From an uncultured Carboxylicivirga sp. (GTDB lineage Bacteria > Bacteroidota > Bacteroidia > Bacteroidales > Marinilabiliaceae), in the NCBI RefSeq assembly GCF_963674565.1, contig NZ_OY771430.1, positions 5,642,001 through 5,706,000 of the forward strand: a stretch of DNA of 64,000 nucleotides. The letters run 5' to 3'. A program made the translations under genes and the position numbers. Positions 1 through 9,863 of this stretch are shown here, one piece after another. Each line of letters begins with the position of its first letter. Positions within the stretch are counted from its first letter, which is position 1. The notes beneath the pieces are model-generated. The model made no database searches. It had not been told where the DNA came from and was given only the letters and a program-made list of their open reading frames with translations.

Positions 1-1
1 G

Positions 2-1219
2 GAACAACCTTTGTATCGCGAATATTTTGATTCGAATGTAGGAATCTATTATGATGAAAATGTTGATCGCGAAATAACCTGGACAAGAAGTTTTACCAGT
101 CAGGTATGGGGTTATGCAAGAGACAGATATGAATTAGGATCCAACCTTGTTTATGCTGTATTTCATAGTACGGAAGTTACTCCATTTGTTGGTAATATTT
201 ATGATGAGTCAACCACCAATAAATATTTGTTTGACATAACACTTCATGAAGGAGATGCCAGTGATTCAGATAAGGATCTAATCATTGAAATGATTAGCGA
301 AATAGTACAAAAATCTGCATTTGGTGTTAATACTTCACCTGCTTCAGACCTTTGGCAAGCTAAATGGAAAGAAATATTCATGTACGATGTTTACACCGTT
401 TTGAATATGGATGAAGATGCACAAAGAATTAAAGATACTTATCTTGATTTAGCTGTAACTTATCCTTCGGCAGATACTTATTGGTTTAAAAACTGGTTTT
501 TATCTATTTACGAAACATATGAGGGAGGTATTACTCTTGGAAAATTCTTTGAAACTGTATCTATCAATTTTCCATTAGATGATCTTGGAATTAGCTATGA
601 TCATCAACTAAATATGGGAGAATTTGTACACTTCTTCTCTGCTGCAACAGGTGATGATATTCAGGCTTTGGCAGAAACCGCTTTTGGCTGGAATGATGAA
701 TGGAATACCGAGTTGCTTCAGGCAAGATCAGATTTTCCAAATGTGGATTATCCATTTGAACCAACATCTGAAATTGTTGACCTAACAGGCTTTGCCACAA
801 TTACAGTTAGTGATGAAAATCCTGGTGGTCCAACTGCTGGTGAAGGTTCTCAAAAACTAATCGATGATAATATAGGTACTAAGTTCTTAATATTTAATTA
901 TCATACTGGTTTTTGGGTACAACAGAATTTTACTGATGGACAAGTTGTTAATCGTTATACCATTACATCTGCAAATGATGCTTCAGGAAGGGATCCAAAA
1001 ACATGGACACTGGAAGGTTCAAATGATGGCATTGGTTGGACACAATTGGATTCACGTTCTAACCAGGTGTTCGGTTCCAGATACCAAACTAATGAGTATA
1101 TAATCGATAATGATGTAGCTTATAAATATTATCGAATGAATATTACTGAGAATAATGGTGATGGATTATTCCAATGTGCTGAATGGAGATTGAAGGTTTT
1201 AAGATTGATTCAGCAATAA
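2..1219 (+). CDS. Protein with C-terminal F5/8 type C domain, left-truncated
   Basis: The reading frame is open to the left edge, so the N-terminus, any signal peptide and possibly a catalytic part are missing. The visible 400 or so residues hold an N-terminal region that I do not recognise, rich in Tyr and Trp and mostly helical in its second half, followed from about residue 255 by an F5/8 type C (discoidin, CBM32-like) domain with the family-typical SANDASGRDPKTW and EGSNDG strings. That domain is clearly related to the C-terminal domain of the next gene, which is a metallopeptidase. Such domains usually bind terminal sugars. No HExxH zinc motif is visible in the part present. It lies 180 bases upstream of the peptidase gene, with a terminator-like hairpin between. 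A secreted peptidase or glycan-binding protein is possible but unproven. Confidence 0.75.
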   Translation, partial: EQPLYREYFDSNVGIYYDENVDREITWTRSFTSQVWGYARDRYELGSNLVYAVFHSTEVTPFVGNIYDESTTNKYLFDITLHEGDASDSDKDLIIEMISEIVQKSAFGVNTSPASDLWQAKWKEIFMYDVYTVLNMDEDAQRIKDTYLDLAVTYPSADTYWFKNWFLSIYETYEGGITLGKFFETVSINFPLDDLGISYDHQLNMGEFVHFFSAATGDDIQALAETAFGWNDEWNTELLQARSDFPNVDYPFEPTSEIVDLTGFATITVSDENPGGPTAGEGSQKLIDDNIGTKFLIFNYHTGFWVQQNFTDGQVVNRYTITSANDASGRDPKTWTLEGSNDGIGWTQLDSRSNQVFGSRYQTNEYIIDNDVAYKYYRMNITENNGDGLFQCAEWRLKVLRLIQQ

Positions 1220-1254
1220 TTAAAATCTATGGTTTAAGTTGATAAATGGGACGT

Positions 1255-1290
1255 AAAAGGAGGTATTGGTTTTTATCAATATCTCCTTTT
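1255..1290 (+). terminator. Rho-independent terminator after the F5/8 C gene
   Basis: A 14-pair stem (1255-1268 with 1277-1290, one G.T pair) closes an 8-base loop and ends in a run of T. It separates the truncated first gene from the downstream metallopeptidase gene, so the two are probably not one operon. Confidence 0.75.
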
Positions 1291-1399
1291 CATTAAGTTA
1301 AATCACTGATTAACGAATGAGTAAAAAACGTCCTGAATTTGAATTGTATATTGGGTGTTCAGTTGAAGTAATTAAACAGTTAAAGGAGTATTAAAGCAT

Positions 1400-2842
1400 A
1401 TGAAAGTACTGGCAGTATTACTATTTTCAATAGTCATTTTTATTGGATGTAATCAGGATCGCAAATGGAATAATTTACAATATCCTGAAATAAAATTTAT
1501 AGCGGAGGATTCGACATCTGAAGGGGCTCTGTTATTTAATGAGTTAGTTCCTAATACTGATTCATTGTTTAATGATTGTATTCTGAAGGTTTGTAAGAAA
1601 CTATATAAAGAACAATCTGAGATACCGCAAAAGAAAATTTTTGAATTTCATTTAAGAAATACTCAGGGGGTAGCAGCAACTGGTGGAAACGATTCAATCA
1701 TAGATATGTTTTTAAATACAAACTATGTTGCAGGTTTCTATCAAAGTCATAACAAAGATAAAAAGGAAACACTTACTGAAATTATTGGAGTGTTGATCCA
1801 TGAATTAACACATGCTTATCAACATTCTCCCATTGGAGCAGGAGGATATGTTGGAGGTTCAGAGCATTTTAGCTGTATTGAAGGGATGGCAGATGCAACA
1901 CGACTAACCACTGGTTATATAGAGCAGAAATTTCGTAAACCAGGAGGCCATTGGAATGATGGTTATAAAACAACGGGATTCTTTATTGGTTGGATGATGG
2001 AACAAAATCCTGATTTTCTTTATCAATTTAACCAAAGTACCTTATCTATTATACCCTGGAGTTGGGAAAAAGCAACTCAACAGATTATGAATAAGTCGGT
2101 TGCTGATTTATGGATTGCTTATCAGAAAGAGCTAAATCCTGAAGGTAAAAATCCGGTAGCCAAATTTGAAGTGAATACAAAAGATAATATTACCGATAGA
2201 AGAGTAGCCTTTAAAGATAATTCAGAAGGAGATCCTTTTGAATGGGAATGGACCTTTGAAGGTGGTATTCCGCATGAGAGCAATCAAAGAAATCCTAAGG
2301 TGATTTATAAAGATCCTGGTACCTACTCAGTAACCTTAAAGGTTAGAAGTGCTTTTGGTAATGCAACCGTTGATAAAAAGCAATTTTTGGTTGTAGGTAA
2401 AAATCCATCCGGAGTATTATTCTCTGATTTGGATAAAGAAGTAATCTCTCAATATAAAGATTCTCCGGAAGGAGAAGGTGTTGCTAATGTATTTGATAAT
2501 TCAAGTGATTCTAAATATCTTACTTACAATAATTCAGCCTGGATAGATTTCAGATTAAAATCCAATGAGAAATTTAAATTGAATAAATATTGCATCGTAT
2601 CAGCAAATGATTCTCCTGAAAGAGATCCAAAAGAAATAGTAATCAAAGGATCAAATGATGGCAAGAAATGGGAAGTAATTGATATGCAAAGAGAAGTCAA
2701 TTTCAAAAAACGTTTCGAAACTGTTGATTTCGACATATCAGGTAAAAAGGCCTACTCTCATTATAAAATTGAGATGAAGAATCATAATGGACCTATTTTG
2801 CAGGTAGCTGATATTTTGCTATTTGGTGATTCTCAAATTTAG
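1400..2842 (+). CDS. Basic-secretory-protein-like zinc metallopeptidase lipoprotein, PKD and F5/8 C domains
   Basis: The first residues form a lipoprotein signal ending in a Cys at about residue 17 (VIFIGC), so the protein is probably anchored on the cell surface or in the outer membrane. The zinc site HELTH is at residues 134-138, within a region matching the plant/bacterial basic secretory protein peptidase family (PF04450). A GMADATR segment and a W-rich helix follow, as is usual for the family. A PKD domain lies at about 250-335 and an F5/8 type C domain at about 340-478, related to the one in the previous gene. The likely role is cleavage of glycoproteins held by the C-terminal lectin-like module. 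The neighbour downstream is a GH92 alpha-mannosidase, which fits glycoprotein use. A GGAG ribosome-binding sequence lies upstream of the ATG. The substrate is not known. Confidence 0.85.
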   Translation: MKVLAVLLFSIVIFIGCNQDRKWNNLQYPEIKFIAEDSTSEGALLFNELVPNTDSLFNDCILKVCKKLYKEQSEIPQKKIFEFHLRNTQGVAATGGNDSIIDMFLNTNYVAGFYQSHNKDKKETLTEIIGVLIHELTHAYQHSPIGAGGYVGGSEHFSCIEGMADATRLTTGYIEQKFRKPGGHWNDGYKTTGFFIGWMMEQNPDFLYQFNQSTLSIIPWSWEKATQQIMNKSVADLWIAYQKELNPEGKNPVAKFEVNTKDNITDRRVAFKDNSEGDPFEWEWTFEGGIPHESNQRNPKVIYKDPGTYSVTLKVRSAFGNATVDKKQFLVVGKNPSGVLFSDLDKEVISQYKDSPEGEGVANVFDNSSDSKYLTYNNSAWIDFRLKSNEKFKLNKYCIVSANDSPERDPKEIVIKGSNDGKKWEVIDMQREVNFKKRFETVDFDISGKKAYSHYKIEMKNHNGPILQVADILLFGDSQI

Positions 2843-2850
2843 TAAAAACA

Positions 2851-2893
2851 GCATCTTATTTTCTGTCTTATAAGAAAAGGAAGATGTTTGCTT
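2851..2893 (+). terminator. Terminator after the metallopeptidase gene
   Basis: CATCTT and AAGATG pair as the outer stem, extended inward by TTTTCT with AGAAAA, and T-rich sequence follows. It lies directly after the peptidase stop codon. Confidence 0.6.
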
Positions 2894-3009
2894 TATTGTT
2901 CTGCAATCATTCAAAATATCAATACATACATTTACTGAGTGTTGTAATCAGTTAAGTTGTAGAATAGTTACTTAGATTCGTAATTGCTGAGATAAAATTG
3001 AAAGAATAT

Positions 3010-5346
3010 ATGAAATGTAGATTTATTAAACTTCTGATGAGTGTATTGGTAGTTGGTGGTAACAGCATGTTGGCACAGGAGGATCTAACTCAATATGTTG
3101 ATCCTTTTATTGGAACTGATGAAATGGGACATGTTTTCCCCGGAGCGTGTGCACCTTTTGGTATGGTTCAGTTGAGTCCAGAAACCGACAGTGTTCAGTT
3201 TCTGGATAATGGTAAATACAATAAAAATGTATATCGTTATTGTGCCGGTTACCAGTATAAAGATGAAAATATAGTTGGCTTTAGTCATACCCATTTGAGC
3301 GGAACAGGACATTCCGATCTAGGCGATTTTCTGATTATGCCAACTGTTGGAGAGGTCCATTACAATCCGGGAACTTCAGATGATACATCAAAAGGCTATC
3401 GTTCAAAGTTCAGAAAAGAAACAGAGAAGGCAGAACCGGGTTATTATACAGTTGAACTGGATGATTATAAGATAAAAGCTGAGTTAACAGCTACACAACG
3501 TGTGGGATTTCATAAGTATACATTCCCTCAAAGTGATGATGCACATATAATGCTTGATCTTACCCATGGAATTTATAATTATGATGGAAAAGTACTTTGG
3601 TCAACCATTCGGGTAGAGAACGATACACTTGTTACTGGTTACCGCATTACAAGAGGATGGGCCAGAACCAATTATTTGTATTTTGCCATGACTTTTTCAA
3701 AGCCTATAAAAGATTATGGTTGTAAAAACGATGAAAAAGTATTGTATAATGGTTTCTGGAGGAAGTTCGACCAAACGAAAAACTTCCCAGAAATGGCAGG
3801 AAAAGCTTTAATAGCCAATTTTAATTTTGATACCGAAGAAGGTGAAGAAATAAAAGTGAAGTTTGCCTTGTCGGCTGTTGGTACTTTGGGTGCAATTAAG
3901 AACCTGGAAGCAGAAGTTCCTCACTTCGATTTTGACAAAACCCGATTAGCAACCAAGGTAGCCTGGCAAAATGAGTTAAGCCGGATTAAAGTGGATGCAA
4001 CAGAAGAAAAGAAAATTACTTTTTATACCTCAATGTACCATTCATTCATAAATCCTGTTGAATACACAGATGTGGATGGACAATACCGTGGTTTGGATCA
4101 TAATATACATCAGTCAGATGGTTTTGTTAATTATACTGTTTTCTCGTTGTGGGATACCTACCGTGCTCAGCATCCTTTGATGACGCTTATTCAACCGAGT
4201 CGATCAGCGGATATGATTAATTCAATGCTTGCACACTATGATCAAAGTGTGCATAAGATTCTACCGATATGGAGCCACTTTGGAAACGAAAACTGGTGTA
4301 TGATAGGTTATCATGCTGTACCTGTTATTGCCGATGCTTTGGTGAGTGGTCTGAAAGGAATTGATAAGGAGAAAGCTTTGGAGGCTTGTTTGTCAAGTGC
4401 CAATTACGATATGTATGATGGTATTGGAGAGTATAAACAGTATGGCTATGTACCGCATGACAGAAGTAGTGTGGGAGCATCAATGACACTGGAATATGCA
4501 TACGATGACTGGACTATAGCCCAGTTGGCAAACAAAATGGGCAAAAAAGAAATTGAGAAAGAGTATAGGAATCGCTCTGAGAATTGGAAGAATCTGTTTG
4601 ATGAGGATTTAGGATATGTAAGGGCCAAAAATAAGAAGGGAGAATGGATTTCACCTTTCGATCCGCTTGATACTCACTCAGCCGGTTTTATTGAAGGTAA
4701 TTCATGGAACTACTCTCTTTATGTGCCTCAGGATGTAAAAGGATTGATACAAAAGATGGGTGGAAATGAGAAATTCACTGATCACCTTGATTCTTTATTT
4801 ACCATGTACATTCCGGATAAATATTTCGAACATACCGAAGATGTAACACGTGAAGGTATTATGGGTGGATATGTTCATGGAAATGAACCCAGCCATCATG
4901 TGGCTTATATGTATAACTGGGCTGGTAAACCATGGAAAACACAACAGAGGATTCATGAAATTATGAAATCGAAATATCTGAATAAACCAGATGGTTTATG
5001 TGGTAACGATGATTGTGGTCAGATGTCAGCATGGTACATCTTTTCTTCACTGGGCTTTTATCCGGTTGCTCCGGCCTCAGGACAATATGCGATTGGTGCA
5101 CCTTCTGTGAAAGAAGCAATCATTAAACTTGAAAATGGAAAGGAATTTAAGATTGAAGCAGAAAACTATTCAAAAGATCGAATCTATATTGAATCGGTTA
5201 CTTTGAATGGACAGAAGTGGGATAAAAATTACCTGAATGTAGAGGATGTTATGAATGGAGGAGAATTGATTTTCAAAATGAGTAAAAGACCCAATACCAA
5301 ATGGGCATCGGGTGAAAGTTCCATTCCACTATCAACAACAAAATAG
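3010..5346 (+). CDS. GH92 alpha-mannosidase
   Basis: The N-terminal QYVDPFIGTDEMGHVFPGA string and the overall 778-residue length are typical of glycoside hydrolase family 92, calcium-dependent inverting exo-alpha-mannosidases that trim mannan and N-glycans. The catalytic acid region HGNEPSHH places the acid at about Glu626, and the GNDDCGQMSAWY region, with Asp667/Asp668, carries the expected base. A signal peptide (MKCRFIKLLM to LAQ) directs it to the periplasm. I chose the ATG at 3010; an in-frame TTG at 2998 would only add four residues before the signal. It follows a metallopeptidase with a carbohydrate-binding domain, so glycoprotein glycans are a plausible substrate. Linkage specificity (1,2, 1,3 or 1,6) cannot be read from the sequence. 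Confidence 0.93.
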   Translation: MKCRFIKLLMSVLVVGGNSMLAQEDLTQYVDPFIGTDEMGHVFPGACAPFGMVQLSPETDSVQFLDNGKYNKNVYRYCAGYQYKDENIVGFSHTHLSGTGHSDLGDFLIMPTVGEVHYNPGTSDDTSKGYRSKFRKETEKAEPGYYTVELDDYKIKAELTATQRVGFHKYTFPQSDDAHIMLDLTHGIYNYDGKVLWSTIRVENDTLVTGYRITRGWARTNYLYFAMTFSKPIKDYGCKNDEKVLYNGFWRKFDQTKNFPEMAGKALIANFNFDTEEGEEIKVKFALSAVGTLGAIKNLEAEVPHFDFDKTRLATKVAWQNELSRIKVDATEEKKITFYTSMYHSFINPVEYTDVDGQYRGLDHNIHQSDGFVNYTVFSLWDTYRAQHPLMTLIQPSRSADMINSMLAHYDQSVHKILPIWSHFGNENWCMIGYHAVPVIADALVSGLKGIDKEKALEACLSSANYDMYDGIGEYKQYGYVPHDRSSVGASMTLEYAYDDWTIAQLANKMGKKEIEKEYRNRSENWKNLFDEDLGYVRAKNKKGEWISPFDPLDTHSAGFIEGNSWNYSLYVPQDVKGLIQKMGGNEKFTDHLDSLFTMYIPDKYFEHTEDVTREGIMGGYVHGNEPSHHVAYMYNWAGKPWKTQQRIHEIMKSKYLNKPDGLCGNDDCGQMSAWYIFSSLGFYPVAPASGQYAIGAPSVKEAIIKLENGKEFKIEAENYSKDRIYIESVTLNGQKWDKNYLNVEDVMNGGELIFKMSKRPNTKWASGESSIPLSTTK

Positions 5347-5370
5347 CAATTTCAACACTTTCATACTTCG

Positions 5371-5408
5371 CACTCCTTATGACAACTGTTATAGGGAGTG
5401 TTTTTTTA
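5371..5408 (+). terminator. Terminator after GH92
   Basis: CACTCCTTAT pairs with ATAGGGAGTG (one G.T pair) around a 10-base loop and is followed by seven T. It is a strong intrinsic terminator just after the GH92 stop. Confidence 0.85.
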
Positions 5409-5633
5409 GACCTATCATGTAATGATATTCACTTTTGAGCATTATGATTTTGTTGGAGGATCGACATGGATTAATTGTTCAATAGTGACTAATTAGTATG
5501 CTATTTTGCCAATTACTTGTATTTGATTTTGCAACACTAGGTATTTACTCTCATTACAATTAGGTTTGATAACGTTGTATGATTGATCGATGATCTCAAT
5601 TCTTTGAATTAATATTTGAATAAAAATCTAACT

Positions 5634-7286
5634 ATGAAATTTAGTAAATCAAATCTCTTATCATTTGTTTCACTGTCTCTATTGGTCATGGTTTTGCATG
5701 GTTGTGAAGGTGATACCAAAGAGCCTGAGGATGAAGTAATCCCTGAAAATGTTGCAACAGTTTTTGAGAGCTGTAATTATGATGGGTTTACAGCCAGTTT
5801 GCCGGTTGGTACTTATGAATTAGCTCAGCTGCGAAAGAAGGGACTAAGAAATGATCAAATATCATCTGTAAAGGTAAATAGTGGCTACATTGTAACTTTT
5901 TTTGATGAGGATAATTTTTCAGGTGAATCAGTTGTCAAAATTGGTCAGACGAATTGTTTATCAAGTTCAGATTTAAATGATCGGATAACATCGTTGATTA
6001 TTGAGAAAAATGAAAATTTAGATCCTCCATCAGCTCCAAGCGAGGTAATTGTGTCTGCCAAATCGGATACCCGAATTGGAGTAAGCTGGACAGATAATTC
6101 TGATGATGAATTAATATTTAATGTGTTGGTTTATGATCAGGATGATGAATTAATATCAACTATTACAGCAGATGCCGATGTTACAAGTGTTGAGGTTAGC
6201 GAATTAACGATTAATACAACATATTCTGTTGAAGTCTCGGCTGAAAGTCTTGGAGGTGTTTCGCAAAAGACTGCTAAAGTTTCAGTAACCACCTTAAGTG
6301 TTGCTTCAGAGAATATTGATGATCTAATGAGTAAAGCAGGTGGTTTTACAGAATCAAATAACACACCTATGGGAAGGCATTTTGAAAATCTGCATGTCAC
6401 AACAGATGCTGATTTAGCATATTTGAATGATGCCAATAATCAACCTCCAAACCCGAATGGTTTAGAAAGTCTTTCATGGGAATATCAACCTGTAACATTA
6501 TATCCTTATGGCACTCCTGTACCTGCCGACCTTAATCAACATGCCATAGGTGATTGTAATGGAGTAACAGCTTTAGCAAGTATGTCGTATCTGGCATCTG
6601 ATTTTGTTAAGTCTATCATTACGGATAATGGTGACAAGACTTATACTATCAAAATGTTTGATCCGCAAGGAAAAAGAATAACGGTTACAGTTGATAACAA
6701 GTTTTTGTGTAACTCATCAGGAATTCAGGCATGTACTGGTAAAAATGGTGTGGCTACCTGGGGTACTATTCTTGAAAAAGCCATCATGAAGTACAATGTT
6801 ATCTATCAGGCAAATCCTGATATTGGCGGAATCGGATCAGAACATGTTACTCCATTATTTACAGGTGAAGGCAGTAGTTTTTCTTTTGATAGAGGTAAAC
6901 TAACAGCTAATGAGCTGGCTCGTGTAGTACGATGGGGACTAGCTAATGGTAAGTTTATCTCAGGAGGCTTTAGTCCTCAGAAAAATATTGGAAATGTGCA
7001 TACTGTGACAGCTCATGGATATGCACTACTTATATCCCGCGATCCTTCAGCATTATTTGGTATGAGAAATCCCTGGGGTGTGAATCCATACACAACTGGT
7101 GGTTATGAATCAAGCAAAGATGGAGTTCTGGATATACCTTCAATCGGCGATGTACCTGCAACAATCGATTTACGAGTTATCGATTCGGGAATTGCCGGTA
7201 CTAAAGGTAGAACAGATGCATACATTCCGCCTAGTGCTGCTGTTCAAAATGTTGGAGAAGTAAATTTGTGGGGTGATGCATTGTAA
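5634..7286 (+). CDS. Calpain-family (C2) cysteine peptidase lipoprotein with beta/gamma-crystallin and FN3 domains
   Basis: A lipoprotein signal ends in LHGC at about residue 24, so the mature protein is membrane-anchored. About residues 38-125 look like a beta/gamma-crystallin domain (VTFFDEDNFSGESV, DRITSLII), which often binds calcium. A fibronectin type III domain follows at about 130-225 (SAPSEV, YSVEVSAES). The C-terminal part is a calpain-like papain fold: Cys308 in IGDCNGVTALASM, His461 in TAHGYAL and Asn479 in MRNPWG form the triad in the expected order. I chose ATG 5634 over an in-frame TTG at 5616 because the signal peptide begins there. It is flanked by terminators and so is probably transcribed alone. 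The substrate is unknown; protein turnover at the surface is an inference. Confidence 0.85.
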   Translation: MKFSKSNLLSFVSLSLLVMVLHGCEGDTKEPEDEVIPENVATVFESCNYDGFTASLPVGTYELAQLRKKGLRNDQISSVKVNSGYIVTFFDEDNFSGESVVKIGQTNCLSSSDLNDRITSLIIEKNENLDPPSAPSEVIVSAKSDTRIGVSWTDNSDDELIFNVLVYDQDDELISTITADADVTSVEVSELTINTTYSVEVSAESLGGVSQKTAKVSVTTLSVASENIDDLMSKAGGFTESNNTPMGRHFENLHVTTDADLAYLNDANNQPPNPNGLESLSWEYQPVTLYPYGTPVPADLNQHAIGDCNGVTALASMSYLASDFVKSIITDNGDKTYTIKMFDPQGKRITVTVDNKFLCNSSGIQACTGKNGVATWGTILEKAIMKYNVIYQANPDIGGIGSEHVTPLFTGEGSSFSFDRGKLTANELARVVRWGLANGKFISGGFSPQKNIGNVHTVTAHGYALLISRDPSALFGMRNPWGVNPYTTGGYESSKDGVLDIPSIGDVPATIDLRVIDSGIAGTKGRTDAYIPPSAAVQNVGEVNLWGDAL

Positions 7287-7326
7287 TTGACTGATAGATT
7301 ATTGAAGCATAAATGTGTATGTTAAG

Positions 7327-7362
7327 CGCCTGTGTATGATTTGTATATACGGGCGTTTTTTC
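7327..7362 (+). terminator. Terminator after the calpain-like gene
   Basis: An 11-pair stem (7327-7337 with 7345-7355, including G.T pairs) is followed by TTTTTT. It lies after the stop codon of the peptidase gene. Confidence 0.75.
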
Positions 7363-7408
7363 ATAAAAACATTCATAATACATTAACAAACTTTATTGGA
7401 ACAATAGT

Positions 7409-7442
7409 AAAAGCGGCTTGATATAATTACCAAACCGCTTAA
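7409..7442 (-). terminator. Terminator of katG
   Basis: Read on the minus strand, AAGCGG and CCGCTT pair around a longer loop and run into TTTT. It lies about 20 bases beyond the katG stop codon. Confidence 0.6.
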
Positions 7443-7461
7443 ATTTATAGCGTTATATTGA

Positions 7462-9630
7462 TTATAAATCAAATCTGTCAGCATTCATAACTTTTACCCA
7501 GGCTTTAACGAAGTCATTTACAAATTTCTCCTTATTATCATCCTGAGCATATACTTCAGCATAAGATCTTAATATTGAGTTGGATCCAAATACAAGGTCG
7601 ATACGGGTGGCTGTCCATTTAGCCTTGCCATTCTTTCTGTCGCAAATCTCATAAAGATCTTTGCTGATTGGTTTCCAGTAGTTGCCCATATCAGTAAGAT
7701 TCACAAAAAAGTCGTTGCTTAATGCTCCGGTATTTTGTGTTAATACACCATGTGAAGTTCCACCGTAGTTAGTTCCCATCATTCGCATACCACCAACCAG
7801 GACTGTCATTTCAGGTGCTGTAAGTCCCATTAATTGAGCCCGGTCAAGTAATAACTCTTCAGGACTAACTACATAGTCTTTTTTCATCCAGTTTCTGAAA
7901 CCATCTGCCAATGGCTCAAGAGGAGCAAACGATTCGGTATCTGTCATTTCAGCAGTTGCATCGCCTCTACCTGGAGCAAAGGGTACCTGAATGGAGATTC
8001 CAGCCTTTTTAGCAGCTTGTTCTACACCAACATTACCGGCGAGTACAATTACATCTGCAATACTGATACCAAATTCAGAGGCTATGGGTTCCAGAATGGC
8101 CAGTACTTTTGTCAATCGCTGAGGCTCATTGCCTTCCCAGTCTTTCTGAGGAGCCAGTCGAATACGCGCACCGTTGGCACCACCTCTCATATCTGATCCT
8201 CTGAATGTTCTTGCACTATCCCATGCTGTAGAAACCATATCGGCAACACTTAAACCTGCAGCTTCAATCTTTGCTTTAACAGCTTCTACGTCGTAATCTT
8301 TTTTACCAGCAGGCACAGGATCTTGCCATATTAGATCTTCATCGGGTACATCAGGACCAACGTAACGAACTTTTGGTCCCATATCGCGGTGTGTAAGTTT
8401 AAACCATGCTCGAGCAAAAGCATCAGAAAAGGCATCAAAGTCGTTCATGAATTTTTCAGATATCTTTCGATACTCAGGATCCATTTTCAAGGCCATATCT
8501 GCATCTGTCATCATAGGATTGTGACGAATAGAAAAATCTTCCACATCAACAGGCTTATCTTCATCTGCAATGTTTACAGGTTCCCATTGCCAGGCTCCTG
8601 CCGGACTCTTGCGTAATTCCCAGTCGTGCTTAAAAAGCATTTTAAAGAAACCATTATCCCACTGGGTTGGGTGAGTTGTCCAGGCTCCTTCTAATCCGCT
8701 GGTTACGGTGTAGCGACCTTTACCTGATTTATGAGGGTTTGACCAACCTAAACCTTGTTTTTCCACATTGGCTGATTCCGGATCGGGGCCTAATAAGCTG
8801 GCATCACCATTACCATGTGTTTTACCTACTGTATGACCGCCAGCTGTCAATGCCACTGTTTCTTCGTCATTCATTGCCATTCTGCGAAATGTTTCGCGCA
8901 TTTGCATGGCAGTTTTCAAAGGATCAGGTTTGCCGTTAACACCCTCAGGATTTACATAGATCAAACCCATCTGAACAGCGGCCAAAGGATTTTCCATGGT
9001 TTCGGGTTTCTCAACGTTGTTGTAACGTGCGTCACTTGGTGCCAGCCATTCTTTCTCTGCCCCCCAATAGGTATCTTTCTCGGGATGCCAGATGTCTTCT
9101 CGACCAAAAGCAAAACCAAAAGTTTTAAGACCCATACTTTCATAGGCCATATTACCTGCCAGAATAATTAAATCGGCCCAGCTTACTTTGTTGCCATACT
9201 TCTTTTTAAGTGGCCATAACAAACGACGAGCCTTATCCAGACTGACATTATCAGGCCATGAATTAAGCGGAGCAAAGCGTTGATTACCCGTTCCACCGCC
9301 ACCACGTCCGTCAGCAATACGATAGGAACCGGCTGCATGCCAGGCCATCCGAATCATCAGGCCACCATAGTGCCCCCAATCGGCTGGCCACCAATCCTGA
9401 CTGTCGGTCATTAATTCTTTCAAATCCTTTTTTAAAGCTTCAACATCTAATTTTTTTAATTCTTCACGATAGTTGAAATCCTTACCCATTGGGTTTGTTT
9501 TTGTATCGTGTTGATGTAATATATCAAGATTAAGAGCATTGGGCCACCAATCCATAACTGAAGAACCAGCAGATGTGTTGCCTCCATGCATTACCGGACA
9601 TTTGCCTCCGTGATTGTTTTTACTATCCAT
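7462..9630 (-). CDS. katG: Catalase-peroxidase KatG
   Basis: This is a bifunctional haem catalase-peroxidase that removes hydrogen peroxide. The distal site RMAWHAAGSYR contains the Arg, Trp and His of the active site. The residues of the Met-Tyr-Trp cross-link are present: the Trp of MAWHAAG, the Tyr of GLIYVNPEG and the Met of RRMAMNDEE. The proximal haem ligand His is in GGHTVGKTHG. The length of 722 residues matches the usual two-domain form (N-terminal haem domain, degenerate C-terminal copy). I chose the ATG at 9628-9630 (MDSKNNHGGKCPVMHGG), because the family normally starts near the GKCP motif; an in-frame ATG 51 bases upstream would add a sequence unlike the family. No Sec signal is visible, so it is probably cytoplasmic. 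It sits alone between a peptidase and PUL A, and its base composition is richer in G+C than nearby genes. Confidence 0.97.
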   Translation of the reverse strand: MDSKNNHGGKCPVMHGGNTSAGSSVMDWWPNALNLDILHQHDTKTNPMGKDFNYREELKKLDVEALKKDLKELMTDSQDWWPADWGHYGGLMIRMAWHAAGSYRIADGRGGGGTGNQRFAPLNSWPDNVSLDKARRLLWPLKKKYGNKVSWADLIILAGNMAYESMGLKTFGFAFGREDIWHPEKDTYWGAEKEWLAPSDARYNNVEKPETMENPLAAVQMGLIYVNPEGVNGKPDPLKTAMQMRETFRRMAMNDEETVALTAGGHTVGKTHGNGDASLLGPDPESANVEKQGLGWSNPHKSGKGRYTVTSGLEGAWTTHPTQWDNGFFKMLFKHDWELRKSPAGAWQWEPVNIADEDKPVDVEDFSIRHNPMMTDADMALKMDPEYRKISEKFMNDFDAFSDAFARAWFKLTHRDMGPKVRYVGPDVPDEDLIWQDPVPAGKKDYDVEAVKAKIEAAGLSVADMVSTAWDSARTFRGSDMRGGANGARIRLAPQKDWEGNEPQRLTKVLAILEPIASEFGISIADVIVLAGNVGVEQAAKKAGISIQVPFAPGRGDATAEMTDTESFAPLEPLADGFRNWMKKDYVVSPEELLLDRAQLMGLTAPEMTVLVGGMRMMGTNYGGTSHGVLTQNTGALSNDFFVNLTDMGNYWKPISKDLYEICDRKNGKAKWTATRIDLVFGSNSILRSYAEVYAQDDNKEKFVNDFVKAWVKVMNADRFDL

Positions 9631-9863
9631 GTTATTGAGTATTAAATTATTGTTTTTGATTATAATGTAAAGGTATGGCAAATGAAAGGCTTTGTAAAAT
9701 TGATAATGTCTATACTAATATTGGTGATATCTATGAGTCAATTAATTCCAGTGATTGAGATTAACTGTTGATGAAAAATTGAATCATAGGTATAGAGAAA
9801 TGATAGAGACTTCTCTAAAAAACAAACAAAGAAGGGAAGCTAAATGAAATACTGATTTATTCT

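Noticed and set aside
8815..9171. A 118-codon open frame on the plus strand
   Set aside because: It is antisense to katG, whose conserved motifs cover the region; it is rich in Cys and His and shows no family.
9636..9680. katG start 51 bases upstream and a possible PerR-type operator (ATTATAAT) there
   Set aside because: The extra residues are unlike KatG, and only one half of a PerR-like palindrome is present, which is easily found by chance in AT-rich DNA.
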